Assembly (NCBI GenBank): GCA_021234155.1
Contig: JAJEKV010000017.1
Coordinates: forward strand, 12,283,525 to 12,347,524
Direction of reading: 5' to 3'
Origin: Isoetes taiwanensis
Taxonomy: Eukaryota > Streptophyta > Lycopodiopsida > Isoetales > Isoetaceae
Length of the DNA: 64,000 nt
Shown here: piece by piece, positions 1-13,143 of the stretch
How the letters are laid out: the number at the start of each line of letters is the position of its first letter
How positions within the stretch are numbered: the stretch's first letter is position 1
The notes under the pieces: model-generated
What the model was told of the DNA's origin: nothing
The model's database searches: none
What the model saw: only the letters and a program-made list of their open reading frames with translations
Made by a program: the position numbers and the translations under genes

Positions 1-134
1 GGTGCAATGGGTATATATATTAAGGTTGGAATAATACGAACTGCATTTTTTCATAGAAGTAAAATATCTCAAATGTCTGCTATTTTATCTGGCTCATTAG
101 ATCTAGTGAAACATGAGATGATTCATTTTTACAG

Positions 135-666
135 GATCCGAGATGACTATGAAAAAGAAGATGCATTTAAAGGACTCTGCGCATTGGTATATCTATTTCG
201 TATGTTTTATTTTGAGATCGTTTCCATTATTTTTAGATTATGGCCTTCTAGAATTTTTTTGTCATCTTGTAACATGTTCCGCTGTTGGTTGGAAGGTACG
301 TACAAACCCAGCTATTGCATTAAGTCACATTGGCTCTCTGTGTGAAGCTATTGGCAGTTGGCATGTAAGACATTATTTGTTGTAGATTTCTCTGTCTTGT
401 ACTGTACTTCAATAGTAAGTTATGACAGGAGATACGGAGCCCTGCTTTACGGTCTGAGGTGGCTCAAGTGCTACATGGATACAAGCAGGTAGGAATTATT
501 AGGCTTAGCAGCTACTATTCCTATAAAGCAGTGGTACCATTTGCTGATTACGTTGTAGTCTGGTTATATGTTATAGATGCTTGCATCTGCCGGAAACTGG
601 GATCAATTTTTTGGCGCACTTGATCCCGCTCTCCAAGAAAACCTGGCAAAGAAATATGGTTTATGA
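135..666 (+). CDS. TRN1: Transportin-1 (karyopherin beta-2), C-terminal exons, 5' partial
   Basis: Nuclear import receptor that carries PY-NLS cargo such as RNA-binding proteins through the nuclear pore and releases it on RanGTP. Four exons read through consistent GT-AG junctions: 135-186 (IRDDYEKEDAFKGLCAL), 296-364 (starts VRTNPAIALS, ends EAIGSWH), 429-488 (ends QVLHGYKQ) and 577-666 (starts MLASAGNWDQF, ends NLAKKYGL, stop TGA 664-666). Phases agree at every junction: the first base of exon 135 completes an upstream codon and the other junctions are phase 0. The peptides match the last HEAT repeats of the transportin family, including the near-terminal LHGYKQ/LHGFK block. The rest of the gene lies upstream of the window. 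Introns are short (109, 64 and 88 nt). No disabling change is seen. Family assignment is from remembered conservation, not a search. Confidence 0.88.
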
Positions 667-1000
667 TGGTCCAAACAGTAACTTTTATGTACTTGTATGG
701 GAGATTAGTTTACCTCATAAGGTGCACAACGTTTGTGTTTCTTCAACATATGCTGGCAGAAGTCCAGGACAGTGCATGGATACACAGAATTACTGAATCT
801 GCTGGTTTGGAATGCTTTAATCCAAAGAGCAAGGGAAAAGCAGGATTTAAGATCATGTGGTTTTGGAGAAGCGAATAGTTTGCTATGAAACAGCAACCAA
901 GACGGCGTAGCATCATCATGTACGAGGCAGGTGTCAAATACTGATGTACTTATAATAAGCAATATACAGTTCACAAATAAATTTTGGGCACTATCATCTT
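667..1000 (+). other. Probable 3' UTR of the transportin gene
   Basis: Non-coding sequence directly after the stop codon. An AATAAA polyadenylation-type hexamer lies at 976-981, about 310 nt after the stop, a usual distance in plants. No other gene signal is seen. Confidence 0.45.
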
Positions 1001-1252
1001 TATGATTATTATATTGTTTCCACCATGTAAGGTGGGAATCGCTTGCTGGGCACTGTTTTTTGTGCCTTTTTATTTTTTTTATTCTGAAGTATTTTGAATG
1101 TACTAATATTATAATGAAGTGGAAATGAAAAAGGTGCATAAGTGGATTGAATGGGTTATGAGCTCTTAAACCACAGGTCTTGCAGTTTATCACCATCCAA
1201 CCATTCGGAGCCGTTGGATCATAGGTTATAACATGGAATTTGATATTGCTGA

Positions 1253-1302
1253 AGATTATCACGATAATCTCTAGGAGATTATCAGAGATTATCAGGATAA
1301 TC
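1253..1302. repeat. Cluster of GATTATC/GATAATC palindromes
   Basis: AGATTATC-ac-GATAATCT at 1253-1270 is a perfect palindrome with a 2-nt centre. It is followed by more GATTATC and GATAATC copies to about 1302. It could fold as hairpins or be the core of a small decayed element. No function can be assigned. Confidence 0.5.
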
Positions 1303-1309
1303 TTTTGAA

Positions 1310-3235
1310 TATTCTTTAATTCTAATCTAACAGTTATTAGATTGCCACGTAGCTCCTCCATTATCCATCCATTATTCCCTGTTTGCTCTGCACCGATTCT
1401 CTGCATCGATCAACATGCTCTGTTTTCATTTTCAAGCTCTTCCACCTTCGCTTAATGCTGATAAAATTCGAGCCCGGTGAGTTCTTTTTTGGCGGGATAA
1501 AAGAATGCCACATTCCAGCCTTAAATTTCTCATGTCTTCTTCCTTGAGTAAGTCGGTAGCTCCCTACATTAACATTTCTGCATGGCACAAGCTCTACTGC
1601 CCAAGTATTTATTTATTTTTTTGAAAGTTTCCTTTATATTAAAGGACTACAAAAGGCTGTAGGATATCACACATCCACTCCACGAATTGAGAATAATTAT
1701 AAGATTCTAGGAATGTTTCAGCATAATGGATGAATGTTTTTCGTTACAGATCATTCTTGCATATTCTCTGTTCTAGGAATGTTTTAGCATAACTAATGAA
1801 TTTTTCTGTTACAGTTTAAGCACAACGAATCCGTTTCCTAATTGCTCTTCCAACCATATCTGCTCAAGGGGAGGGTTAACCTTCTCTTTAACATATGGTG
1901 TTGTGCGATTATCCAATGGCAATAATGCCCACCCTTGGATCAACATCTTCACAGCAATGGTCCCTCCCCTCTCATGATTAGATAACCCTCTTTGCATGCC
2001 AGCCTCGAGGGTTATCTCTATCGTATAATTGTATCATAATTGTAATAGGTTAGATAGGGGGAAGCTAAGATAAGGCAATTTGAACTCTAATTGCTTACGA
2101 AGATTTTGTCATTGGAGTTGGAGTTAGAGTTCGACACATGCAACTCCCTAAAATATTTGAAGAAGTTAGTGTGTTAGAAGTTTCTAGGAGGTCGTATTTG
2201 TTCTAAGAAGATTCTGGAAGGTCTTGGAAGCTTCCCGATGCTCCTTGGAGGTCTACAGATGCCCCTTGGAGGTTTGCAGATTCTAGACAGCCTTGGAAAC
2301 TTCGGGATTCTGCTTTGCTACGAAGCTTCGGGATTCTGCTTTAGAGGTTTGCAGATTCTAGACAGCCTTGGAAAATTTGGGAATCTGCTTTGCTACGAAG
2401 CTTCGGGATTTTGCTTTGCTTTCTATAGAAGAGGGATCCGCAATTTGAAGTTACACACCTAGATGTTGTTCATAGTTAGAGTTCTATAGTTTTTTAAATT
2501 TGATTTTCGTAGGTGTTATGGATAATAGAGCATTCTATATTGGATTGCCCAAAGGGTAAACCCTGACAGAATATTATTTAGAATATTATTTAGTTATGCT
2601 AATTCAACGGATGAGATTAGAAATCTCTTTGCATCGATGACTCATATCGAAATTTCCTTTGCGTTATATGAAGTTACTAGGCGATTTGGTTGTCGTAGAT
2701 GACATGATATGCCGCTAGAGTGCCTTTTGGTCGTCCAATGCGACCACAACTTCCGCGCCATAGTTAGACATTCATATAAACATTCGTAGGCACCTATCTT
2801 TCTTAAATGCAGGTCTTGTCTAGGGATTTTGCAAATATAGAGATTGTGACGTTCTCCCAATTTGGCAGGCCCAGCTGTGCTTTGCAAGCGTAGAACTTGG
2901 GAAGAGGGGGTACCTTGAGAAATGGCAAGACGCCAAGCAAGACGCGTATCCAATTTTGTATCTGCTAGTGTTTGCATATGCTGAGTTATTTGAGAAAAGG
3001 GTTATATTGCTTTAGTCGTGGTCTACATTCATACTGGCTAGCATTAATCATTTGAAGTGGTGTGATCCGGGATTCAAAACATATTCATATAGTTTAACAA
3101 AAATGAAATAGCAAAAAATAAAAAAAATTGATTACGATTTTTTAACAGCTTCGGGATTTCAAACCTATTTACCCTTTGGCAGTATAAAAAAGAAACTTCA
3201 GCTGTTTTGCACAGTAAAATAATGTTGCTCAAAGT
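1310..3235. other. Intergenic stretch without a recognised gene
   Basis: No coding sequence with family features is seen on either strand. A minus-strand open stretch at 2642-2977 (111 codons) has no recognisable motif and is treated as chance. The only structure noted is the 75-bp tandem duplication listed separately. No 5' copia LTR could be found here. Confidence 0.5.
2269..2418. repeat. Two-copy tandem repeat, 75-bp period
   Basis: The block beginning GAGGTTTGCAGATTCTAGAC recurs 75 bp later (GGTTTGCAGA at 2271 and 2346), each copy running into CTTCGGGATTCTGC-type sequence. Copies differ at a few positions. The flanks hold further partial echoes such as CCTTGGAGGT. Confidence 0.75.
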
Positions 3236-3602
3236 TTAAGCTTCCTTTTTGTCTTCAGATATTTTTTGATGATTGGTAGGAAGTTTGATTAAATAATCCC
3301 AAATCTCCCTTGGATTCTTATCTCTAATTTTGTGTAAGATGCTTGAACTCAAGTTATTAGCTATGATGACCCTTGCTTCTTGCATTTTACTCTTCATATT
3401 TGTACTTCCTGCTCCACCAGTTGTAGCTGTTGTAGCTGCTAAAGATCCTTCTCCATGTGTTGCACTTGCATAACTACTCTCACCTTCAGCCTCTTCATTG
3501 CTACTAACATATTCCCACAGTCCTCCACCCTCTAGTACATCCTTCATTTTTCCTTTCCATGTCTGGAATCCTGCTTCCCCTTCAAATACTGTGATCCCAA
3601 CA
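3236..3602 (-). pseudogene. Ty1/copia gag N-terminal fragment, inverted
   Basis: On the minus strand the reading starts near 3602 with VFEGEAGFQTWKGKM, the usual copia gag start (tryptophan-containing 'W..KM' block), and continues through ANNLSSSILHKIRD to REIWDYL, typical of the UBN2/DUF4219-type gag. The acidic and alanine/threonine-rich stretch between them looks like an insertion or low-complexity expansion. Pol directly to the right is on the opposite strand, so the two parts have been inverted relative to each other with loss of the gag C-terminus and CCHC knuckle. Reading is lost after LPTNHQKISEDKKEA. Confidence 0.75.
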
Positions 3603-3620
3603 AGCTAGCTCCCAATCTGG

Positions 3621-6600
3621 TTGGGAGGAAGATCCTCAGCTCCAAGAGGACAAGGTGGCAGATCCACTGGAGCATTTATTGCAAGAGAACAAAGATCAAG
3701 TGAGAAAGAAGAAACTGAAGATGAAGAAGAGGTACAAAGAGTTTTTGCTTATTGTGATAGTTTGAAGTCTAACAAAAAATCTCGTGCTCTTGTAGTTGAT
3801 AGTGGAGCTGAAAGATCAGTAGTCCACTGCTCTGATCTTCTCAAACAAATCAATCAAACTCATGGAAGGAGTGTTCAAGTTGGAGATGGAGCATTGCAAA
3901 TGGTAGAAGGAAAAGGCTTGTTGCAGCTGATAGATTTGAATGGAGAAATTGTAGACTTAGAGAGTGTACTTTGTGTATCTACTCTTGTGAAAAACTTGAT
4001 CTCTGTAAGCCAATTAGTTGACCTAGGCTACAGAGTTGTCTTTGATTCTGATGCATGTAAAATTTATCTTGGAAATGAAGTCAAGTTTTTAGCCAAAAGG
4101 ATTGGAAATCTTTTTCAAATGGATAATGTTATTTCAGATAGCATTAATTCTGTGGCAGAAAATGAATTTGCCTTATGGCACAGCAGGCTTGCCCATACTC
4201 ATTGCAACAATTTGAAAATTCTAGCTAACAAGGGATGCATTAAATGCAAAGATGTAAAAGCAAACAAATTTCTGTGTGAAGGGTGTATGTTGGGCAAGAT
4301 CACTAGATTACCTTTCTCAAAGGCAAAGCATAGAGCTAATGAAGTTCTTGAACTTGTTCATACCAACCTGTGTCAAAAGCAAGTCAAACAAGAGATATTT
4401 TATATCCTTCATAGATGACTATAGCAGAAAATGTAAATGTTATTGCCTATCACGAAAATCAGAAGCATTGAATGCATTTAAGCAATATGTACTTGAAATG
4501 GAAAGGCGGACTGGGAAGAAATTGAAATGCATTAGATCAGACTGAGGAGGAGAGTACTTGTCCAATAAATTCAAACACTTTTGCATCTCAAATGGAATAA
4601 AAAGGCAAATCACTTGCAGATATAGCCCACAACAGAACGGGGTTGCTGAAAGAAGAAATAGGACTGTTATGAATACAATAAGATCAATGATTAAGGGAAG
4701 TGGATTACCAAACTATCTTTGGGAAGAAGCTCTTAAGGCAGCTGTATTTATTCAAAACAAATTGCCATCATCAAGTTTAGGAGGAAATGTACCAAATTTA
4801 GTGTGGTCAAACAGAAATTATGAGATAAATTATGATGTATTTAAATGTTATGGTTGTCTTGTGTATTTTCATGTACCAGATGAATTAAGAAGAAAGCTAG
4901 ACAATAAAGGTGAAGTTGGGTTTTTGGTTGGATATGATGAAGAGTCCAAAGGTTACAGAATTTTTGTTCCTAAGAAAGGTGAGATTATTATCAGCAGGGA
5001 TGTTGTATTTAATGAAGAAGTCTTGTACAAAGATAGACATAATAGAAACAAGGCAGATAAGCAATCAGCAAGAAGAGAACATTTTGAAAATGAAAACAAA
5101 AAGGTGGAACGGCATTATACAGATATTGAGTCAATTGATGGGGATGATCAGCATAGCAATGATGAGATTGAGCAATCTGAAACAAATAACAGTGGACATG
5201 ATAATCTGGACCTACCTCCAGTAGAAAGCAAACAGGATACAAGCTGCAAAAAGAGAAAAACTCAAGCTGAGAAATTAATTGATGAAGCAAGAATAAATAC
5301 TGAAACTTATGGGAGGACTGAAGGTGGCAGAAGCATGAGATTAGAAAAGCTTGGGCAAAATGTTGATCAAGATAACATTATCAAATTCTGGCATTTTTGG
5401 ATGATGTGGAAATACCAAAGACTTATGATGAAGTCTTGATGTCAAGTGACAAAACAAAATGGCTGGAAGCCATGCAAGAAGAATTAGAATCATTCAAGCA
5501 CACTCACACTTATGACACGGTGAAAGAACCTGCAGGGCAAAATATTATAGGAAGTAAGTGGATATTCAGAATAAAAGATTGTGCAGATGGAGGAAAAAAA
5601 TACAAAGCTAGATTGGTTGCTCAGGGTTATACACAAAAGAAAGGAAAGGATTATGATGAGACATATTCACCAATAGTTAAGTTAACAAGTATTAGACTGC
5701 TTCTAAGCATTGCAAATGCACAAGACCTTGACTTGCATCACATGGACGTCAAGACTGCCTTCTTAAATGCTAAAATAGGAGAAGACATATACATGAAACC
5801 AGCACCAGGCTATAAAGAAAAGGATCAAATGGTTTGGAAACTAAATAATGCAGTTTATGGTCTTAAACAAGCACCACGAGAATGGTACATGTGTAAAGAT
5901 AGATTCTTGAGAGAATCAAACTTTGAAAAGCTGAAAAATGATGGTAACCTTTATAGGTACAAAGATGGAGACCAGTTTTGTATGTTGGCTCTTTATGTTG
6001 ATGATTGCATCATGGTTGCAAATAATGCTAAGTGCCTTGAACATTGCAAAGGGGTTTTGAAAAACAGATTCCAAATGACAGATTTAGGGGAATTGAAGCA
6101 ATTTCTTGGTATAGAGGTGATCAGAGATAGGGAAAAGAAAATACTAAAGTTGAAGCAGAGCAAATATATAGACAGTATGCTGAGAAGATTCAATTTAACA
6201 GAGGCAAATCCAGTTGAAACTCCAATTGTCCCTGGTCATAAACTAACTGCTGAAAAATATATCACAAAGGAAGAAGCACAAGACATGGAAAATGTGCCAT
6301 ACAGGGCATTAATTAGGTGCCTATTGTATCTATCCAACAATACTAGACCTGACATATCTTATGTGGTGAATATATTAAGTAGAAATTGCCACAATCCCAC
6401 CAAAGAGCACTGGTCTGCTAGAAAAAGAGTGTTAAGGTATTTAAAGAAAACTCAGAAACTTGGTATTGTATATAATTCAGAAGACTTGACTTTGCAAGCA
6501 TTCAGTGATGCTGACTGGGGTGGAGACTTGGGCAGCAGAAAATTCACTTCAGGGTATGCCATTTTCTTAGGTGGAGGTGTTATAAATTGGAAAAGTAAAA

Positions 6601-6953
6601 GGCAAAATGCTATTGCAATGTCAACTGCAGAAGCAGAATATGTTGCTTCTTCATTGGTTGCAAAAGAAGTATCATGGTTGAGAAGATTGTTAGAAGAATT
6701 AAACTGCTTGCAAATAGAGCCAACCAAAATTTGGACAGATAATCAAAGCTGCATTGCCATTGTGAAAAATCCTGTGGATCATGAAAGGACAAAGCATATA
6801 GAGTTGAACATTCATTTTATCAGGGATTTTGCTAGTAAAAATTACATCCAAATGGCTTATGTAAATATTGCTGAACAGGTTGCAGACATTTTTACAAAAG
6901 CACTTGCTGCAGGTAAGTTCATTCAACACAGGGAGAATCTGAATATTTTTTAA
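3621..6953 (+). pseudogene. Ty1/copia pol (protease-integrase-RT-RNase H), broken
   Basis: Domains in order: aspartic protease with VVDSGAERSVVH (about 3796-3830); GAG-pre-integrase LWHSRLAH and zinc-binding residues (about 4170-4300); integrase core with FIDDYSRK, RSD-GGEY and SPQQNGVAERRN (about 4410-4680); RVT_2 reverse transcriptase with MDVKTAFLNA, YGLKQAPREW and the catalytic YVDD (about 5994-6005); copia RNase H with SDADWGGD and STAEAEY (about 6505-6640). Damage: a frameshift near 4370-4380 with loss of residues after HTNLC; TGA at 4544-4546 inside the RSD-GGEY integrase motif, where CGA or a similar codon is expected; and a frameshift near 5390-5397 between integrase and RT. The RT-RNase H part remains open for 518 codons. 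Confidence 0.92.
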
Positions 6954-6972
6954 TTATATGATGAAGGAGGAA

Positions 6973-7743
<771 letters not shown>

Positions 7744-8487
7744 ATGTACGGGCAGCCCACAAATACCGATTTCCCTCATGGGCTCAAGGCAAAAGACACA
7801 ATACAAGTATGGCATCTACTTCTAGTCATCTTAATGACTATATCACTTCAAATCAGGTTTAATTTATCTTCTTGCTTTATGTCACTTGTGTTTGAAAGTG
7901 TACAGGAGATATTTCTACATTTTTTAAGCTGCTCATTGGTACCATACTGCATTTGAAAATATCCAAGTTAATTCTTTGCTATGCGGAATTCTCATTCCCT
8001 TGATTGCATCTAGTGCTCAAGAAAATGCATTTTAACTGCTGCCATTCTCATTTTAATGCTTCTTATGCGTTTAACTTTGCGGACTAATGATATATAGTTG
8101 ATTCTACACCTATTTGGTTTGTTATAGTTTTGTGTAGAACTGTATAAAGAATTCTATAAATCATCCTGAATTGCATCTTCTCATAGTAATGCTACTATGC
8201 ATGTGAGCGTGCTCTCCTGTGCATTATAATTTCTTTTCTTCTGTATTATCTTCTTAGCTAAAACATTGCTTTTGACTATCTTCATATATGTGGCTCCTGT
8301 TTAGTGAACGAAATTAGTTTTGGGTAGATTCTTATTACCATATGACAGAATTTATGATTTGGTTTGGGCCATGTTGTACATTCATAATACTTAGAAGGTT
8401 GGACATCGATAACAAGTGGTTCTTTGCTACGACACCTGTAATACGGCTTGCAACTAACTTCGTTTGTTTCCTTGCTATGGATGCAGG

Positions 8488-9120
8488 TAACAGCAAAGGC
8501 CTTGACCTTTGACGTATTTAGACAATAGAATTTGCCTTCATAGATGGGAGTAATTATTTCTGTTTGTCTGAATGTCATTTTTTATTTACTCTTAAGAGAT
8601 ATTTTGTGGTCTCATACATTGTGCTATTCTACAGATTTAGTTAAAATATAGTTTTGCTGGGTTTAGCTTTTGCTAAGTTGTTCTACTCTCCCCCCACACA
8701 CACACACACACACGCGACGCACGCACGCACGCACGCACACAAAACAGGAGTCGCCTTCGTAGAAGGGAGTAAATTGTTTTTATTTTTATTACTATCTTAC
8801 ATTTATTCTGTTAAGATTTTGCTTCATTGGGTTTAGCAAATGCTAAGGTGTTTTACGCTGCCAATGTGGCATGACGTAAAAATACTATCTATCTATCTAT
8901 GTGTGTGTGCAAAGGCCTTCTTGGCCTTTGACATCTTTAGACAACAGAAGCTACCTTCATAGAAGCGAGTTATATTTTTCTGTTTGTCTGAATGTCATTC
9001 TTAGTTTACTCCAAAGAGATACTTTGCGGTCTCATTTGAACACTACACAATAGTTTAGTTAAGATGTGGTTTCACTGGGTTTAGCTTTTGCTAAGGTGTT
9101 CTACGCTCTCTCTCCCCCTC
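8488..9120 (+). repeat. Three tandem copies of a ~200-bp SINE-like unit with simple-sequence tails
   Basis: Units at about 8488-8690, 8745-8905 and 8910-9120 share the middle block TTTGTCTGAATGTCATT (first and third units) and the end block GGGTTTAGC(T/A)...GCTAAGGTGTT. Each ends in a different simple repeat: (CA)n/(CGCA)n, (TATC)n/(TG)n and (CT)n. The second unit ends in TGTGGCATGACGTAAAAATAC(TATC)n, the same 3' end as the SINE at 60155-60290. The sibling segment at 12888-13110 has one unit only. Confidence 0.6.
8695..8741. repeat. (CA)n followed by (CGCA)n microsatellite
   Basis: A CA run passes into ACGC/GCAC tetranucleotide repeats. It forms the tail of the first SINE-like unit. Confidence 0.9.
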
Positions 9121-9169
9121 TCTTTCGTACTTTTAAGTACCACCACCTATATTCCTTGAATGGAATATT

Positions 9170-11265
9170 GCCCTGTGAAACTAGATTTTAACTTTTGAAA
9201 TTGTAGAAGGTGGATTTTTCTAAGTCTAGAGCATTGGAGATGATGGATGATTGAAGGATTTAACTACGATTGGATTCGACAATCCTCATCCTGCACCCAT
9301 CCAAATTATCCATCATCTCATGTCTTGTATGCTAGAGGAAAAGGATGTTTTGTTATTTAATCTTAAGGCTGATCTTAAAAGGATTAAAAAGAGTCTGCCA
9401 TATGCTTATGTCCTATGTGTTTGATTGACGTGATGGAATCCGAGGAGTGGATGCTAGTTTATTTGGATTTTTTTTAGCAAAACAAAGAAGTCGCTATTGG
9501 GTTTCTAAAGAAGGTTCACAAGGAGATGCTTGATGTAGTTTTAAATGACAATTTGTTTGTAGGAAGATTACTATGCAGAGATCATTCTTATTGCCTTTAC
9601 TTTATTTTCCTCTTTGAAATCAGACCCAAAATTGATCCATCTTCCTGCTCCTCAAAAGTTACGTTATCCTTTACTTAGAACTTCATCTAGACCCTCTACA
9701 CCTCTTAGGATCCAAATAGTAAACTTTCTGCTTTTGATTTCAATGCTGTGCATAAAGCCAATATCTTTAGCCACCAGCCCCCATTAAGTTGTGTCTTGAA
9801 ATATCAGTATGGATTTTACAAATATTATTTTTGGTTGGACGCATGATAAGCTATTAGGTCTTAGTTTGTACAAGACTTTGGAGGTTTTTTGTGGTGGTGA
9901 AGCTATTTGTAATTGCATAAAATACAATAGCTTCAAAACCATAGATACTACAATTGTCGTGAATCAAAGGTTAAGGGATGATGTAAGGACTAAACCATAT
10001 TGTTATGAAGCAGGATAGATTTATTGATGGATTTATTGATATAGCCGATAACCTTGCAAGAGGATGGCACAAAGCTGATTTACATCGTCCCTGGATTGAG
10101 TCAAGTCAACTGACGCATCAGGTCAAATTCGAAAACTTGCTATAAAATTAACTAAGGCAGGAGTAAGTTAGGTTCTAATACAAGAAATAAGTGTCTTACT
10201 CTAATGAACTCGTATAGGTGGCAGATAAGCTCTACAGTTCTGTTGTTGATAAAGCCGCCTTAATATGTACAAAAATGATACAAGATAAAGCTAGAGAAGG
10301 ACTAAACACATTCAGACTTCTCTAAAATTTCTTCCATTGATATATATTTGGGATTGATATATACTTGGGATTGATATACTTGGGATTCTGGTATTCAAAG
10401 ATAAAGGGCAATTTGGAAAATATGCTCTCGCATACCCCTATAACTCAGCAAGAGTACATAGTGGGGATATTTAAAGTATATAGTTGCAATTGGCTCATAA
10501 ATGCAAGTGGTTGCCTCGTCTCAGACATAGGGCATACTTTAGCCACAGTTTTTACCGAATTGGAGTCTTTGATTAAAAGGGAATGTGCAAAGCTAAGAAA
10601 GACCCACATGCATTTCTTTAATGTCAACGTGCTTGCTTACTGGCCTTGCAATTCCAAGTTCTACTCTCTCTTTCTCTCTCTATAGAAAGTAACAATAGTC
10701 TATTATCTTTGTATTATTGCCAAATGTTGCATTTTTGCCCTTGCAGTGCATATTTCTGGTCTTTGCTTATTTTTTCCAGTTGCATTGTGGAAGAATCAAC
10801 TTAGATGTACCGGTTCACCTTGTTCTTTGGTTGTATCAAGACTATTGGGATTTGAACGAAATTATAGATTTATTAAAATATAAAATTATTTCTTAGAACC
10901 TTGGCAAATTCCATTCACGATTAGGGTAACTCTATTTCTACTGGTTTTGAATTCATGGCCCAACTTAGAAGGACAGATGGAGGCCCTAGATCATAAACCA
11001 AATCGGGTTTAACATATGGAGGAGCCGGATCCCTTTATTCAAATCGGAGCTATGTTTTCATATGATCTGATCTGATCGTCACTTTCTTTTGCTCTTGAAT
11101 CTGCAAATGGCACATCCTAGGCCGAATGAACAGGTACTAGGGAATAAATTACTAATCGTATATTTCTTATTAGCCAGAATGACTTTAGCTAAACTTGCTT
11201 GATATTAATCCCAAAACTTTCTGTGGTTTAGCTAAACTCTACATATTTTTTGCCAAGCAATGTAG
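9170..11265. other. Intergenic stretch, no gene recognised
   Basis: AT-rich sequence with scattered short open frames. The longest (9809-10018 and 10365-10685, plus strand) carry no recognisable motif. A short near-duplicate GATATAC/TTGGGATT series lies at 10338-10385. Nothing further can be supported. Confidence 0.5.
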
Positions 11266-11352
11266 TGTGGTGTGTGGTCACATGTCCAGTTGGATGCTGC
11301 CTAGTGGCGTGACGTTAAAACTACTATCTATCTATCTATCTATCTATCTATC
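11266..11352 (+). repeat. 3' half of a (TATC)n-tailed SINE
   Basis: The block GTCACATGTCC...GGATGCTGCC...TGGCGTGACGTTAAAAC and the (TATC)n tail align with 60220-60285 (GTCATATGTCC...GGACGCTGC...TGGCATGGCGTAAAAAT then TATC repeats). The tRNA-like 5' half is absent. Confidence 0.7.
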
Positions 11353-11930
11353 ATACTTTCTAGCGTTTAGCTAAACTAACCTAAACATCAACCCAACAAT
11401 TTCTATGGTGTGGCCAATAGAAAATATTAAACCAAATTACTATACTTTTTTTCAATATATTCCATTTATTTTGGTCATTTTGTTTGTGAAAACATTCTAA
11501 AATAATGCTAACTAGCAAAGTCTAGGACTCAAATTAATTCATATATTTCATATAAACTAGAATGATGTTAACTAAACTGGGCCAAAATTCATTCTAAAAG
11601 TTTCTATGCTTTAGCTAAACAGTACAAAATTTCACTCTCTTACTTTCTAGCGTTTGGCTAAAGAGCTCCAAGGTTGGTGCAGTCCCGAAAAAAGTTAAGC
11701 GAAAATTATTATTTTTTTCCCAATTTTTTCCATTTACTTTAGCCAATTTTTTTTGGAAATGTGCTAAAAAATCGCCAAATAGCTAAGTTTAGCCCTTAAA
11801 CTATTCCATGGGTACTACTGCATGATAATTTCGAATTAATAGAGTGACAGACATGGTCCGAATTATCCAAAGCCAAAAGCATACTCTGACATTATCACAG
11901 GCTTTGTTTCATTATCCTCTTGCTCCACAG

Positions 11931-13143
11931 GCAGCCAAAAAGTATTGATTTCCTTCGTCGGCTCTACATCTTATGATGGTGGGACTTCAAATCAGGTACA
12001 AGATCGTTTTGTATCTCTTGTGGTTAAAGATTACAAGGACTTTTGAGCTATTGGTACCAAATTACTTTTGGAATTGACTGTTTAATTAATTATGCATATG
12101 CTTGCCAAATTGCTTTTATTATAGGATTAATTACTGACAGGATCATTTGTCGTATTGTTTTTCTATGCTCATGTATTCACTCTTGCGGGATGTTGCACGT
12201 CTATATGAGGCTGAAACTATATGTGTGTACATATATATGAGGCTGAAATTACATGCATATAATTATGTAATTACTATCTATGCAAAAGTTTCTTTGCCAG
12301 AATGCATCTATTATAGGAATAATTATTGACTGGATGCATCTAAGCATTTCTGCTTTTGTCTTACTGTTTCCTTGTGCTTATGTTTTTACATTTGTGGGCT
12401 GATGTACATCTTTACATAGCTGAAATTATATGCACATGTACCAGTCTAATAGCTCGCTACTCCTACATCGATCTATTGATACACTTCTAGTTTGTTCATG
12501 ATGGTCTTGTGTAATGCATGATGACCTTGTATAATGTTGTATAAACATACTCTTTCCTTAATCCTAGTAAAATATTATTGCTTATGCAAGCGTGCCCTTT
12601 CTATAATATTTTCCTTTTCCTATTAGATTGCAACATGCTATGCTATGTCTATCTAGTTAAGCCTTGCCTTGGACTATCTTTATGCATGTGGATTCTATTT
12701 GGTTAACACAATTTAGCTTCAATGTTGATTCTTGTTACAACTCTGATGGAATTTATGATTTGTGTTGGACCATGTTTTTACATTCATAATACTTAGAAGG
12801 TTTCACATCGATAACAATTGGTTCTTTGCTACGACATCTGTAATACGGCTTGCAACTAACTTCGTTTGTTTGCTTGCTGTGGATGCAGGTAACATCAAAG
12901 GCCTTGACCTTTGACGTATTTAGACAACAGAAGTTGCCTTCATAGAAAGGAGTTATCTTTTTCTGTTTGTCTGAATGTCATTCTTAGTCTGCTCCAAAGA
13001 GATACTTTGCAGTCTCATTTAAACACTACTCTACAATAGTTTAGTTAAGATGTGGTTTCACTGGGTTTAGCTTTTGCTAAGGTGTTCTACGCTCTCTCTT
13101 CCCCTCTCTCTCGTACTTTTTAAGTACCACCACCTATATTCCT
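11931..13143. repeat. Segmental duplication, copy 2
   Basis: Sibling of 7752-9166 (landmarks given there). The first block (11930-11995, right edge TCAAATCAG|GTACAAG) can be read as an open exon containing GSTSYDGGTSNQ, while the sibling block contains STSSHLNDYITSNQ in one frame, so it may derive from a host exon. Copy 2 stops abruptly at 13143, where the inverted repeat and retroelement sequence begins. Confidence 0.72.

Larger units (their letters stand above)
7752..9166. repeat. Segmental duplication, copy 1
   Basis: Collinear with 11931-13143. Shared landmarks are GCAGCC...ACTTCAAATCAG|GT (7752 and 11931), the CATTCATAATACTTAGAAGG block (8380 and 12780), ATGCAGGTAACA (8481 and 12883) and the GTACCACCACCTATATTCCTT end (about 9136 and 13121). 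The offset drifts from about 4.18 to 4.40 kb because of indels. The first block looks like an exon: a CAG-type left edge and a TCAAATCAG|GT right edge are kept in both copies. The frames differ and no protein family is recognised. Copy 1 has gained two extra ~200-bp SINE-like units. Confidence 0.75.

Noticed and set aside
2642-2977. 111-codon minus-strand open frame
   Set aside because: No motif, no splice or promoter context, ordinary length for chance.
8488-9120. CRISPR-like array
   Set aside because: Only three imperfect ~200-bp units without spacers, in a eukaryotic genome; they are SINE-like repeats.
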